A stretch of 64,000 bases of DNA from Kingella negevensis (GTDB taxonomy: Bacteria; Pseudomonadota; Gammaproteobacteria; Burkholderiales; Neisseriaceae): assembly GCF_030177895.1 (NCBI RefSeq), contig NZ_CP123448.1, positions 372,001 through 436,000 of the forward strand. The letters are read 5' to 3'. Positions within the stretch are counted from its first letter, which is position 1, and the number at the start of each line of letters is the position of its first letter. Positions 24,311 to 32,627 of this stretch are shown piece after piece. Made by a program: the position numbers and the translations under genes. Under the pieces are notes generated by a model. It made no database searches. It saw only the letters and a program-made list of their open reading frames with translations, and was not told where the DNA came from.

Positions 24311-25663
24311 TTATTCAAATAAATCTTTCTGGCGCGTATTACTCAATACCTGCACATCAACCGCCCCCTGCGCAAACATCACATTCAACTTCTGCCCCTG
24401 TTTCACATCGCCCGCGTCATGCACAACCTGCCCACGCGTATTTCGCACAATCGCAAACCCACGCTGCAAAACCGCATTCGGCGACATCGCTTCCAGCAAT
24501 TCCGCCTGTTTCAAAACACGTTGATGTTTTTCCGCCAACGCATTGCGCTGCGACACCGATAACGCAGCCTGAAAACCCAACACCCGTTGCGAAAGCTGCG
24601 CCACATTCGGGCGAACATTTGGCAACATCGCCGCTGATTGCACCACCGCGTGTTTTTTCTGTGCCAACTGCTGTTTCATCGCAAAACCCAGTTGCGCGTG
24701 AAGCTGTGCCAACTGCGCTTGCTGCTGCTTACATTTATCGCGCGGATGCTGCAAACGCTGCGCCAAAAAGTCTAGCGTTTGCGCTGATTTTTGATAACGC
24801 TGCAACAAATATTCATGCAAGCGCGAACGCGTCCGCGCCAACTGCGCCAACATTTCTTCACGGTTCGGGCTAACCAATTCTGCCGCCCCCGTTGGCGTGG
24901 GCGCGCGCACATCTGCCACAAAATCGCTGAGCGTGAAATCCGTTTCATGCCCCACGCCACTCACAATCGGCAAATCACACGCCGCAATCGCACGAACCAC
25001 TACTTCTTCGTTAAACGCCCACAAATCTTCAATGCTGCCACCGCCACGACACACAATCTGCACATCCACTTCTGCGCGTTCGTTCGCAGCCTGAATCGCT
25101 TGCGCAATCTGATGTTCGCTGCCAGCCCCTTGCACAGGCGTGGGATAGACAATCACAGGAATATGCGGCGCACGACGGCGCAACGTCGTCAGCACATCGC
25201 GCAAAGCAGCCGCCGTCAAACTGGTTACTACACCAATACGTTTTGGGTTTTCAGGCAGCGATTTTTTGCGTTCCGCCGCAAACAAACCTTCATTTTGCAA
25301 CTGCATTTTCAAGCGTTCATAGCGTTCAAAAAGCTGCCCCAAACCCACTTGGCGCACTTCGTTTACCGTAATCTGAAATTCGCCACGTGCCTGATACAAG
25401 CTGATTTTGCCGCGAACTTCCACATGGTCGCCTTCGCGCAAGGGTTTTGCCAAACGTGCCGCCGCCTGTTTGAACAACACACAACGCACTTGTGCGGTTG
25501 AGTCTTTGAGCGAAAAGTAAAAATGCCCACTCGTGGCGCGTGTGAGATTGGAAATTTCGCCGCCAATCCATAAGCCTGAAAGCTGGTTTTCCAGCAATTC
25601 GGCAGCAATTGCGTTCAGCTCGGAAACGGATAGTGCGGCAGGGGTAAATAAGTCGGATAGCAT
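24311..25663 (-). CDS. xseA: Exodeoxyribonuclease VII large subunit
   Basis: A 450-residue protein. The N-terminal OB fold covers about residues 1-100 (GLWIGGEISNLTRATSGHFY, FSLKDSTAQVRCVLF). The central catalytic domain has KRIGVVTSLTAAALRDVLTT, VQIVCRGGGSIEDLWAFNEE and GVGHETDFTLSDFVADVRAP, and a long coiled-coil region follows. With XseB it degrades single-stranded DNA to oligonucleotides in mismatch and damage repair. xseB is not adjacent. A DUS overlaps the region before the start. Confidence 0.95.
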   Translation of the reverse strand: MLSDLFTPAALSVSELNAIAAELLENQLSGLWIGGEISNLTRATSGHFYFSLKDSTAQVRCVLFKQAAARLAKPLREGDHVEVRGKISLYQARGEFQITVNEVRQVGLGQLFERYERLKMQLQNEGLFAAERKKSLPENPKRIGVVTSLTAAALRDVLTTLRRRAPHIPVIVYPTPVQGAGSEHQIAQAIQAANERAEVDVQIVCRGGGSIEDLWAFNEEVVVRAIAACDLPIVSGVGHETDFTLSDFVADVRAPTPTGAAELVSPNREEMLAQLARTRSRLHEYLLQRYQKSAQTLDFLAQRLQHPRDKCKQQQAQLAQLHAQLGFAMKQQLAQKKHAVVQSAAMLPNVRPNVAQLSQRVLGFQAALSVSQRNALAEKHQRVLKQAELLEAMSPNAVLQRGFAIVRNTRGQVVHDAGDVKQGQKLNVMFAQGAVDVQVLSNTRQKDLFE

Positions 25664-25786
25664 AAATCGCAGCCTGAAAAAATAGGCGCGTATTTTAACA
25701 ATTTGTTACAATATACGCATTGTTTTTGGACTGAAATCGCAGCCTGAAAATAATTATTTAACTAACCGACTAAGGAGAAAAAAGTC

Positions 25787-26497
25787 ATGTCTGCAATAAA
25801 ACAACAAATCGTAGGTTTCGTGGATTTCACTACATTGAACGACACCGATACAACTGAAAGCGTACGAGAATTTTGCAAACGCGCCGTTACCCCATTGGGC
25901 AACGTGGCGGCTGTGTGCGTGTACCCACAATTCGTGAGCGTGGCAAAAGAAACTATCCCTGCCACTATCGGCTTGGCTACTGTGGTGAACTTCCCAAGCG
26001 GCGCGGAAGAGGATGAAGCGATTTTCGCGGAAACGCGTCAAGCATTAAAAGACGGCGCAAACGAAATTGACTTGGTGTTCCCATACGGTCGTTTCCAAAA
26101 AGGCGATACACAATACGCGCATGAATTGACTGAAAAAGTAGGCAACATCTGCCACGAAGCTGGCGCGAAAATGAAAGTGATTTTGGAAACTGGCGCGTTG
26201 TCAGCAGAAGAAACACACGCTGCAGCGAAAATCGCGATTGCAGCAGGCGCGGATTTCTTGAAAACTTCAACGGGCAAAATCAAAGTGGGCGCAACACCTG
26301 AAGCGGCTGCAATCTTGTTAGCAGAAATCAAAGCCAGCGGCAAACCTGTTGGCATTAAATTGTCTGGCGGTGTGCGTGAATTGGCAGCAGCTCAAGGTTA
26401 TGTACAACAAGCGGTTGATGTGATGGGTGCGGATTGGTTGAAAGCTGAAAACTTCCGTATTGGCGCGTCTGGTTTGTTGGAAGCGTTGTTGAAATAA
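25787..26497 (+). CDS. deoC: Deoxyribose-phosphate aldolase
   Basis: A 236-residue class I aldolase: IVGFVDFTTLNDTDTTESVR, AVCVYPQFVSVAKETIP, EIDLVFPYGRF, VILETGAL, ADFLKTSTGKIKVGATPEAA (Schiff-base Lys in KTSTGK) and GIKLSGGVREL. It splits deoxyribose 5-phosphate into acetaldehyde and glyceraldehyde 3-phosphate in nucleoside catabolism. AAGGAG precedes the ATG. No other deo gene is near. A DUS-pair terminator follows, with one arm mutated (CAGACTGC). Confidence 0.95.
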   Translation: MSAIKQQIVGFVDFTTLNDTDTTESVREFCKRAVTPLGNVAAVCVYPQFVSVAKETIPATIGLATVVNFPSGAEEDEAIFAETRQALKDGANEIDLVFPYGRFQKGDTQYAHELTEKVGNICHEAGAKMKVILETGALSAEETHAAAKIAIAAGADFLKTSTGKIKVGATPEAAAILLAEIKASGKPVGIKLSGGVRELAAAQGYVQQAVDVMGADWLKAENFRIGASGLLEALLK

Positions 26498-26508
26498 TCA
26501 TTTAAACT

Positions 26509-26546
26509 AAAAGCAGCCTGAAAAATGTTTTTCAGACTGCTTTTTT
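26509..26546. terminator. DUS-pair terminator after deoC
   Basis: AAAAGCAGCCTGAAAAA and TTTTTCAGACTGCTTTTTT; one arm has a G-to-A change, still pairing as A-C mismatch. Confidence 0.8.
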
Positions 26547-26622
26547 ATGAGTGCTACAAAGTATCGTATAATTTGTGTTATCAATAACTATCTTTTTCAG
26601 GCTGCCTGAAAACACTAAATCT

Positions 26623-28065
26623 ATGCAAAGAATTTTCCAAACCGTTTCACAAGACTTACTTCACGCCAACCAACTGGGCGCGGAAGAACTCGCCAAATCA
26701 CTCGCCATTATCGGCAATCATCACGTTGATTATGCAGATATTTATTGCCAACGCACCGCATTTGAAAGCTGGCATTTAGACGAAGGCATGGTTAAATCGG
26801 GCAGTTTTCAGATTGACCAAGGCGTGGGCGTGCGTGCCGTGTCGGGCGAAAAAACGGCGTTTGCCTATGCTGATAGTTTGACGGCGGACGCAATCCAACG
26901 CGCGGCGCAAACCGTAAAAGTGATTGGCGCGGCTGGCAATGTTGCGCCTGTGCGTGTGCCAACGCCTGTTTACGGCAAGGCGGTTCACGCTTGTGCCAAT
27001 CCAATTATCACGCTGCAATCGCCTGAAAAAGTGACGTTACTTCAAAAGGTTGAGCAACTGGCGAAAGCGGCTGACCCACGCATTGTGCAGGTGATGGCTG
27101 GTTTGACTTGTGAACACGATATGATTTACATCGCGCGTTTGGACGGCAAACACGCGGCGGATATTCGTCCGTTGGTGCGTTTGAGCGTTACTGTGATTGC
27201 GAAACAGGGCGAACGCCGCGAACAGGGCAGTGCAGGCGGCGGCGGTCGTTTTGATTTGACGTATTTTGATGATGCGAAAATCAAGGAATATGTAAATAAG
27301 GCGGTTCAGCAAGCCTTAATCAATTTGGAATCGCGTCCTGCGCCTGCTGGGGCGATGATGGTGGTGTTGGGGAATGGTTGGCCCGGTGTGTTGTTGCATG
27401 AAGCGGTGGGGCATGGTTTGGAAGGCGATTTCAATCGCAAGCAAACCAGCGTATTCACAGGCAAAATTGGCGAGCGCGTGGCGGCGAAAGGCGTTACCGT
27501 GATTGACCAAGGCGATATTCCCAACAGACGCGGCAGCCTGAATATTGATGATGAGGGCAACGAAACGCGCCGTACGGTGTTGATTGAGGACGGCATTTTA
27601 ATGGGCTATATGCAGGACGAAACCAATGCGCGTTTAATGGGCGTGGACGTTACGGGCAATGGTCGTCGCGAGAGTTATTCGTCTGTGGTGATGCCGCGCA
27701 TGACGAATACGTTTATGGAAAGCGGTACGCACGACCCACAGGAAATCATTGAAAGCATGGATAAAGGGATTTATGCGGTGAATTTTGGTGGCGGTCAGGT
27801 GGACATTACGAGCGGTAAATTTGTGTTTAGTGCAAGCGAGGCTTGGTGGGTGGAAAATGGTAAATTGCAATATCCAGTCAAGGGCGCAACGATTATCGGC
27901 AGTGGCTCGGAAGTGTTGAAACACGTTTCGATGATTGGCAATGACAGCGCGTTGGACACAGGCGTGGGCGTGTGTGGCAAAGACGGTCAAAGTGTGCCTG
28001 TAGGCGTGGGACAGCCGACTTTGCGGATTGATGCAGGTTTGACGGTGGGCGGTAGCGAAGCGTAA
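26623..28065 (+). CDS. tldD: Metalloprotease TldD
   Basis: About 480 residues from ATG 26623 (MQRIFQTVSQDLL); the longer upstream reading passes through a DUS and is not favoured. The zinc motif is HEAVGHGLEGD (HExxxH form of the family), followed by FNRKQTSVFTGKIGERVAAK and the Gly-rich C-terminal region (GKDGQSVPVGVGQPTLRIDA). TldD forms a heterodimer with TldE/PmbA that degrades unfolded peptides and matures some modified peptides; pmbA is not in the window. A -10-like TATAAT (26567-26572) may serve it. Confidence 0.94.
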   Translation: MQRIFQTVSQDLLHANQLGAEELAKSLAIIGNHHVDYADIYCQRTAFESWHLDEGMVKSGSFQIDQGVGVRAVSGEKTAFAYADSLTADAIQRAAQTVKVIGAAGNVAPVRVPTPVYGKAVHACANPIITLQSPEKVTLLQKVEQLAKAADPRIVQVMAGLTCEHDMIYIARLDGKHAADIRPLVRLSVTVIAKQGERREQGSAGGGGRFDLTYFDDAKIKEYVNKAVQQALINLESRPAPAGAMMVVLGNGWPGVLLHEAVGHGLEGDFNRKQTSVFTGKIGERVAAKGVTVIDQGDIPNRRGSLNIDDEGNETRRTVLIEDGILMGYMQDETNARLMGVDVTGNGRRESYSSVVMPRMTNTFMESGTHDPQEIIESMDKGIYAVNFGGGQVDITSGKFVFSASEAWWVENGKLQYPVKGATIIGSGSEVLKHVSMIGNDSALDTGVGVCGKDGQSVPVGVGQPTLRIDAGLTVGGSEA

Positions 28066-28098
28066 TTTTCAGGCTGCCTGAATATGATTTCATCAAAC

Positions 28099-28197
28099 GT
28101 AGGTCGGATTCTTGAATCCGACTTCCGAAATTTCACACACAATCTTATTTAATTATGAAACTGGAAAATTGTCGGATTCAAGAATCCGACCTACGTT
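28099..28197. repeat. Inverted pair of GTCGGATTC palindromic units
   Basis: GTAGGTCGGATTCTTGAATC plus CGAC on the left and GTCGGATTCAAGAATCCGAC plus CTAC on the right, about 55 bases apart. Same family as 10544-10616, but with the stem pair changed (ATTC/GAAT instead of ATAC/GTAT). Confidence 0.88.
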
Positions 28198-28222
28198 TGC
28201 TTATCTAGCCATTCAAATAATC

Positions 28223-28253
28223 GCAGCCTGAAAAATTATTTCAGGCTGCGATA
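28223..28253. terminator. DUS-pair hairpin after tldD
   Basis: CGCAGCCTGAAA and TTTCAGGCTGCG around a short AT loop, without a strong T run. It may terminate tldD transcription. Confidence 0.55.
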
Positions 28254-28273
28254 ATGTGATACAAACACCGTAT

Positions 28274-28525
28274 ATGTTTACAATACAAACCAACAAAACC
28301 ACGTTCACGCTGCAAGAAAACGAGACGCTTTTAGAAGCCTTGGAACGCACGGGACACGCGGTAGAATACCAATGCCGAAGCGGCTACTGCGGCACATGTC
28401 GCACAAAAATCCTTTCAGGCTGCGTGAATTATGATGAATTGCCGATGGCGTTTGTCATGCCTGATGAAATTTTGCCATGCTGTTGCAGAGTGGAAAGTGA
28501 TTTGCAACTGGATACCCCAAAATAA
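28274..28525 (+). CDS. [2Fe-2S] ferredoxin, plant type (YfaE-like)
   Basis: An 83-residue protein from MFTIQTNKTTFTLQENETLL. The cluster ligands are in YQCRSGYCGTCRTKIL (C-x4-C-x2-C) with a fourth Cys in ILPCCCRVES. Size and spacing match YfaE, the ferredoxin that maintains the class I ribonucleotide reductase cofactor, but nrdAB is not adjacent, so that role is inferred. KILSGCVN is DUS-encoded, within the loop between ligands 3 and 4. The 28256 ATG gives six extra residues from the preceding spacer and is less likely. Confidence 0.85.
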   Translation: MFTIQTNKTTFTLQENETLLEALERTGHAVEYQCRSGYCGTCRTKILSGCVNYDELPMAFVMPDEILPCCCRVESDLQLDTPK

Positions 28526-28556
28526 AAAAGCAGCCTGAAAGTTTCAGGCTGCTTTT
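28524..28556. terminator. DUS-pair terminator between ferredoxin gene and EamA gene
   Basis: AAAAAAGCAGCCTGAAA and TTTCAGGCTGCTTTT, convergent genes on both sides. Confidence 0.85.
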
Positions 28557-28559
28557 GTG

Positions 28560-29420
28560 TTATGTGAACAGATTTGCGCCATAAAATAAGCAAGTTATCG
28601 CAGCAAAGGCAAGCGCGATGCCAACAGCGTTGAGCTTGCTGATTTTTTCACGGAACAGGATTGCGCCGATCAGTGTGCCGAGTGCAATCACGCCCATGTT
28701 CATGCCTGCAAAGACGAGTGTGGGATTGCTGCTAAAGGCTTTGTGGGCTTTGAGATAAAACAAGATATTGATGAAATTCAGGCTGCCTAATGCGATGCCA
28801 CCGATTAAGTCGTAGCGTGTCCAACGTGCTTTTTTGATGAGCAAGTAGCTGAACATCAAAATACCTGCCAACACGAACGTAACCAGTAAGTTGCTGCCAA
28901 TGCCTGCTTCTTTGGACAGTTGTTTGAGCAGAATATCAATCGTGCCATAACCAAGCCACACGCCTAATAGGAGTTGGATTTGGGTTTTCAGGCTGCTTGA
29001 TGTGTGTTGGCTGGGTTTGTTTAGTATGCAGACTAGTGCGGCGATGGCGAGTAACAAACCGATAACACGGTGGGTGGTGAGGGTTTCGCCAAAAAAGGTG
29101 AATGCGGCGAAAACAGGTAGGAAAAGGGAAAGGCGTTGGGCGGCATCTGATTTAACGATGCCTGTGCTTTCTACAGCGCGTCCCATGATGATGAAGACGC
29201 TGGGGAATAATATGCCAAGCAATACAAAAAGCCATGATTTTGGCAAAAGGGTTTGTTGCCAGTTGCTGAGATTGGGGAAGAGGAATAGGGCGGATAGGGT
29301 GGCGGCGATGATGTAATTGATGGCGACGGATTGCGCTAATTGAATTTGGTTGCGGCGCATGGTCTTCAATAAGATGGATACGGATACGCTGGCTAAGATG
29401 CTGATAATTAAAAATACCAT
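28560..29420 (-). CDS. EamA/DMT-family transporter
   Basis: A 286-residue integral membrane protein with about ten helices in two repeats, e.g. VFLIISILASVSVSILLKTM, WLFVLLGILFPSVFIIMGRA, GLLLAIAALVCILNK, and the last LNAVGIALAFAAITCLFYGA. The second repeat has NPTLVFAGMNMGVIALGTLI, then FREKISKLN, as in EamA proteins. Substrate unknown; members export amino acids or nucleotide-linked metabolites. GGAGA precedes the start. It is read towards the ferredoxin gene. Confidence 0.82.
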   Translation of the reverse strand: MVFLIISILASVSVSILLKTMRRNQIQLAQSVAINYIIAATLSALFLFPNLSNWQQTLLPKSWLFVLLGILFPSVFIIMGRAVESTGIVKSDAAQRLSLFLPVFAAFTFFGETLTTHRVIGLLLAIAALVCILNKPSQHTSSSLKTQIQLLLGVWLGYGTIDILLKQLSKEAGIGSNLLVTFVLAGILMFSYLLIKKARWTRYDLIGGIALGSLNFINILFYLKAHKAFSSNPTLVFAGMNMGVIALGTLIGAILFREKISKLNAVGIALAFAAITCLFYGANLFT

Positions 29421-29437
29421 TGATTTCTCCTATATGA

Positions 29438-29466
29438 ATGCAGCCTGAAAATTTCAGGCTGCGTTT
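29438..29466. terminator. DUS-pair hairpin upstream of the EamA gene
   Basis: ATGCAGCCTGAAA and TTTCAGGCTGCGTTTT; on the plus strand it is followed by T-rich DNA. Confidence 0.5.
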
Positions 29467-29471
29467 TGTTT

Positions 29472-29578
29472 TATAGTGAATTAAATTCAAATCAGGACAA
29501 GGCGACAACGCCCGCCGTGTACGCGTGGTACATAAGGGCGTTGGCAACGCTGTACTGGTTTGAATTTAATTTACTATA
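29472..29578. mobile_element. Correia-like miniature element (107 bp)
   Basis: Ends TATAGTGAATTAAATTCAAA and (complement) TATAGTAAATTAAATTCAAA; interior GGACAAGGCGACAACGCC, CCGTGTACG, GCGTTGGCAACGC. The right end forms ACTATAATGG, a potential -10 box reading out towards 29600. Intergenic insertion. Confidence 0.9.
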
Positions 29579-29661
29579 ATGGAGAGAAATTATATCAAAT
29601 GAATAGATGAGAAAGAATCCCTTTCAAGTTTGAAAACCGAAAGGGATTTTTCAGGCTGCGA

Positions 29662-30807
29662 TTATTTCAATTCGCGGTATAGGGCTTCTAACCATTTGGT
29701 GGCGTTTGTGCCGGTCATCGGTTTGCCGAATTGGTCAAGCAATACAACGCGCTGACCGTTTTCCAATGCCTCTAAGCCAACATACATTTGAGCGGCTTGT
29801 GTAGAAGCAGTTGAAGTTTCTGTTTCGCTAGTGTCTTTTTTACCAAACAAACGCGCTAAACGGCTAGGTTTTTTGTTATCTGCTTCTGCTTGGGTAACGG
29901 TTTCACTTACGCTTGGCGCAGGGCGAACCACAAACATGCCGCGTTCGCTAACAAATTGTTGAACAGTCAAACCCACGCGGTCTAGCGCAGAAGCGACACG
30001 GTTTACGTTGCGTTCTGGTGCGCCGTACACAATCACGCTATCGCCATCGATTTTGGCAAATGCTGTGCCTTTGCTTTGGTCGATTTGCGTTTGCATTTGG
30101 CGGTCAATTGCAGCTTCATCAACGCCTAAGTATTGCATGAAGCGTGCTAAGAAAGCAGCTTCTAAATTAGGGTCGTTAGCGCGTGGTTGCCAAACGGTGC
30201 TTTCTTCTTTTTTGCTGTCAAAAACTTCTTCCAAGCCTTTGTGTGTAAAGAAAACATCAACGCCGTCGCCTGATTGGCTGCGTTCCATGCGAATCAAGAA
30301 TTTATCTCGTTCGCTGGTGGTGTATACGCCACCCATACCTACGGCATCAAATAATCGACGCAAGCCTTGGCTTGGTAATTTTGCGCGATTTTCAGCCCAT
30401 TCGGTTTCCATTAAGCCTGCTTGTGGTTCTTCTGAATAAATCGTGAAACCAGCTTCTTGCCAGAATGCGCGTAGCAATGGCCACATTTCTGCTGCAGATT
30501 TGTTTTTCACAACCAACCAGCGTTGTGTGCCACTGCGTTCGATGTAAGCATCTTTTACAGTGGCTAAAACAGCTTTGTTGGCTTTTCCTGCCGTTTGCTT
30601 CATGGCATTTGGGCTAGCTATTGTGCCTTTTGGCAAGCTATACAAATCGCCATTGCGTGGGTCATTCAAATCAGGCGGCACTTCCAAATTAACAATTTTG
30701 TTGTTTTCAGATTGATAATCCAATTTTGGTTTATCTTTTTTGCTGCCTGAACAAGCAGCAAGACTGGTCATCAGAAGAGCCAAAGCAAGGGTTTTGGTGG
30801 GTTTCAT
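29662..30807 (-). CDS. bamC: Outer membrane assembly lipoprotein BamC
   Basis: About 381 residues from ATG 30807, preceded by AAAGGTG. The signal peptide MKPTKTLALALLMTSLAACS ends in a lipobox (LAAC). The unstructured N-terminal segment LDYQSENNKIVNLEVPPDLN is the BamC signature that contacts BamD, followed by two helix-grip domains (for example GLMETEWAENRAKLPSQGLR and YGAPERNVNRVASALDRVG). BamC is a lipoprotein of the BAM complex that inserts beta-barrel proteins. Directly downstream of dapA on the same strand, the usual pairing. Confidence 0.93.
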   Translation of the reverse strand: MKPTKTLALALLMTSLAACSGSKKDKPKLDYQSENNKIVNLEVPPDLNDPRNGDLYSLPKGTIASPNAMKQTAGKANKAVLATVKDAYIERSGTQRWLVVKNKSAAEMWPLLRAFWQEAGFTIYSEEPQAGLMETEWAENRAKLPSQGLRRLFDAVGMGGVYTTSERDKFLIRMERSQSGDGVDVFFTHKGLEEVFDSKKEESTVWQPRANDPNLEAAFLARFMQYLGVDEAAIDRQMQTQIDQSKGTAFAKIDGDSVIVYGAPERNVNRVASALDRVGLTVQQFVSERGMFVVRPAPSVSETVTQAEADNKKPSRLARLFGKKDTSETETSTASTQAAQMYVGLEALENGQRVVLLDQFGKPMTGTNATKWLEALYRELK

Positions 30808-30828
30808 GTACACCTTTCGTTACAAAAA

Positions 30829-31704
30829 TTAAATGATTTTAGAAGCCTTCATGGCAGCCAAAACTTTAGGTTGCGCTGCTTCGCTCAATGCCAAGATAGG
30901 CAAGCGAACATGTTCTGCACAGACACCTAATTGTGATGCCACCCATTTTGGAGAAGCTGGGCTTGGTTCAACAAACATCACGTTATATAAAGGAATCAGT
31001 TGGTCGTTCAGCGCACGTGCTTCGGCGATTTCGCCATTTAATGCGTGATGACACATTTGTGCAAATTCTTTTGGTGCAACGTTTGCCACAACAGAAATCA
31101 CGCCATGACCGCCGCACAATAAGAATGGCAAACCAGTTGGGTCATCACCAGAATAAATAGCAAAGCCTTCAGGTGCTTCACGGAACAAGTTTAAATCACG
31201 AGCAACATTGCCGCTTGCTTCCTTCACACCCACAATATTCGGGATTTGAGCCAAACGCAAAATAGTTTCATTGCTCATGTCTACCATAGTGCGACCTGGT
31301 ACGTTGTAAATAATCATTGGAATATCAACGGCTTCTGCAATCGTTTTGAAGTGTTGATAAATGCCTTCTTGAGAAGGTTTGTTGTAATAAGGCACAACAG
31401 ATAAGGTGTAATCCGCGCCCAAACGCTTCACTTCTTTAGCCAATTCAATGGCTTCTAAAGTATTGTTTGCGCCTGCACCTGCAATCACAGGAATACGCTT
31501 GTTAGCGGTTTTCACAACGCATTCAACCACTGCCAAATGCTCTTTAACTGATAAAGTTGCAGATTCGCCAGTTGTACCAACTGCCACAATCGCGTCAGTA
31601 CCGTTAGCAATGTGCCATTCAGTCAATGATTGGAGTTGTTCAAAGTTCACGCTACCATCAGCGTGCATAGGAGTGATAATTGCGACAATGCTGCCTGTAA
31701 GCAT
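30829..31704 (-). CDS. dapA: 4-hydroxy-tetrahydrodipicolinate synthase
   Basis: About 291 residues from ATG 31704 ([20 protein letters not shown]), preceded by AAGGTG. The active site is seen as [10 protein letters not shown], the Tyr in [12 protein letters not shown] and the Schiff-base Lys in [10 protein letters not shown]. It condenses pyruvate and aspartate semialdehyde, first committed step of lysine/diaminopimelate synthesis. bamC follows 21 bases downstream, as in other proteobacteria. Confidence 0.96.
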   Translation of the reverse strand: MLTGSIVAIITPMHADGSVNFEQLQSLTEWHIANGTDAIVAVGTTGESATLSVKEHLAVVECVVKTANKRIPVIAGAGANNTLEAIELAKEVKRLGADYTLSVVPYYNKPSQEGIYQHFKTIAEAVDIPMIIYNVPGRTMVDMSNETILRLAQIPNIVGVKEASGNVARDLNLFREAPEGFAIYSGDDPTGLPFLLCGGHGVISVVANVAPKEFAQMCHHALNGEIAEARALNDQLIPLYNVMFVEPSPASPKWVASQLGVCAEHVRLPILALSEAAQPKVLAAMKASKII

Positions 31705-31744
31705 GGGATTCACCTTAATGTATGGAAGTTTGAGAAATGCGGGA

Positions 31745-31816
31745 TATTAGTTGATGCAATTATTTTTTGATACAAGGCGATAACGCCCACCGTAGCAAAA
31801 GATAAGTGCATTAACT
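31745..31816. mobile_element. Internally deleted Correia-like element upstream of dapA
   Basis: Outer parts TTAGTTGATGCAATTATTTT plus GATACAAGGCGATAACGCCC and, at the far side, CGTAGCAAAAGATAAGTGCA. Compared with 40732-40842, about 35 central bases are missing. Confidence 0.7.
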
Positions 31817-31950
31817 GAACGCACAAGGAAACAGGATTGTAGCTCACTTTGTGGATTGTGCCAAAGCAAAAACGGTTTTCAGGCTGCCTGAAAATGAATA
31901 TATTTGTAAATTAAGGTAAATAAAATAAACTTTTCAGGCTACGCTTAATA

Positions 31951-31969
31951 ACTATTGGTAATCGTTATC
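31951..31969. promoter_or_regulatory. Fur-box-like site upstream of bfrA
   Basis: ACTATTGGTAATCGTTATC agrees with 14 of 19 positions of the classical Fur consensus, by hand alignment. It lies about 125 bases before the bfrA -35 box, a position that could suit activation as well as repression. Confidence 0.5.
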
Positions 31970-32004
31970 AGATTAGTTATTTGATATATCAATAAAAAAG
32001 CACA

Positions 32005-32023
32005 GATGATAATGGTTGCTATC
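32005..32023. promoter_or_regulatory. Second, weaker Fur-box-like site upstream of bfrA
   Basis: GATGATAATGGTTGCTATC matches about 12 of 19 consensus positions. Support comes mainly from its closeness to the first site and to iron-storage genes. Confidence 0.35.
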
Positions 32024-32075
32024 CCAGTTTTCAGGCTGTATTTGTTTGATAATTATTTGTATTTTAAACTGAAAA

Positions 32076-32103
32076 TTGTCAAATCTGAAAATCCTGTTAC
32101 AAT
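32076..32103 (+). promoter_or_regulatory. Sigma-70 promoter of bfrA-bfrB
   Basis: TTGTCA (32076-32081), 16-base spacer, TACAAT (32098-32103), about 50 bases before bfrA. Confidence 0.65.
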
Positions 32104-32153
32104 GCACAGCGTTTCAGGTAGCGACCTGATATTTTTTTGAAAAGGAAATTATT

Positions 32154-32618
32154 ATGCAAGGCGATAAAGAAGTTTTAGATTACATGAACCAAATGTTGGC
32201 AGGCGAATTGGCTGCACGCGACCAATATTTCATTCACTCACGCATGTACGCAGAGTGGGGCTACACCAAATTGTTCGACCGCATTGGTCACGAAATGGAA
32301 GATGAAACCATTCACGCAAACAATTTTATCCAACGCATTTTGATGTTGGGTGGTACGCCAGTGGTTGTGCCTTCAGCGATTCGCGTGGGTAAAACAGTTG
32401 CTGAAATGTTGCAATTGGATTTGGAAACTGAGTACGAAGTACGCGACAATTTGAAAAAAGGCATCAAATTGTGCGAAGAAAAACAAGACTATGTAACTCG
32501 CCAAATGTTGGTTGAACAATTGAAAGACACTGAAGAAGATCACGCTCACTGGTTGGAACAACAATTGCGCTTAATCAGCATGATGGGCGAACAAAACTAC
32601 TTGCAAAGCCAACTGTAA
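32154..32618 (+). CDS. bfrA: Bacterioferritin subunit A
   Basis: A 154-residue four-helix ferritin. MQGDKEVLDYMNQMLAGELA opens the first helix, with Glu18. Glu51 and His54 are in MEDETIHANN, and Glu and His of the last site in DTEEDHAHWLEQQL, so the di-iron ferroxidase centre is complete. Position 52, the haem-ligand Met in E. coli Bfr, is Thr. The protein therefore supplies iron oxidation but not the usual haem ligand. First gene of a pair with bfrB (9 bases apart). GAAAAGGAAAT precedes the ATG. Such heteropolymeric bacterioferritins store iron in the cytosol. Confidence 0.93.
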   Translation: MQGDKEVLDYMNQMLAGELAARDQYFIHSRMYAEWGYTKLFDRIGHEMEDETIHANNFIQRILMLGGTPVVVPSAIRVGKTVAEMLQLDLETEYEVRDNLKKGIKLCEEKQDYVTRQMLVEQLKDTEEDHAHWLEQQLRLISMMGEQNYLQSQL

Positions 32619-32627
32619 GGAGTAATC

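Larger units (their letters stand above)
31817..32075. other. Intergenic regulatory region between dapA and bfrA
   Basis: Holds a DUS (31877-31892), two Fur-box-like sites (31951 and 32005) and three further degenerate uptake cores. No gene is seen. Confidence 0.5.

Noticed and set aside
29472..29578. Small RNA gene from the long inverted structure
   Set aside because: Shared ends and core with other copies show it is a Correia-like mobile element.
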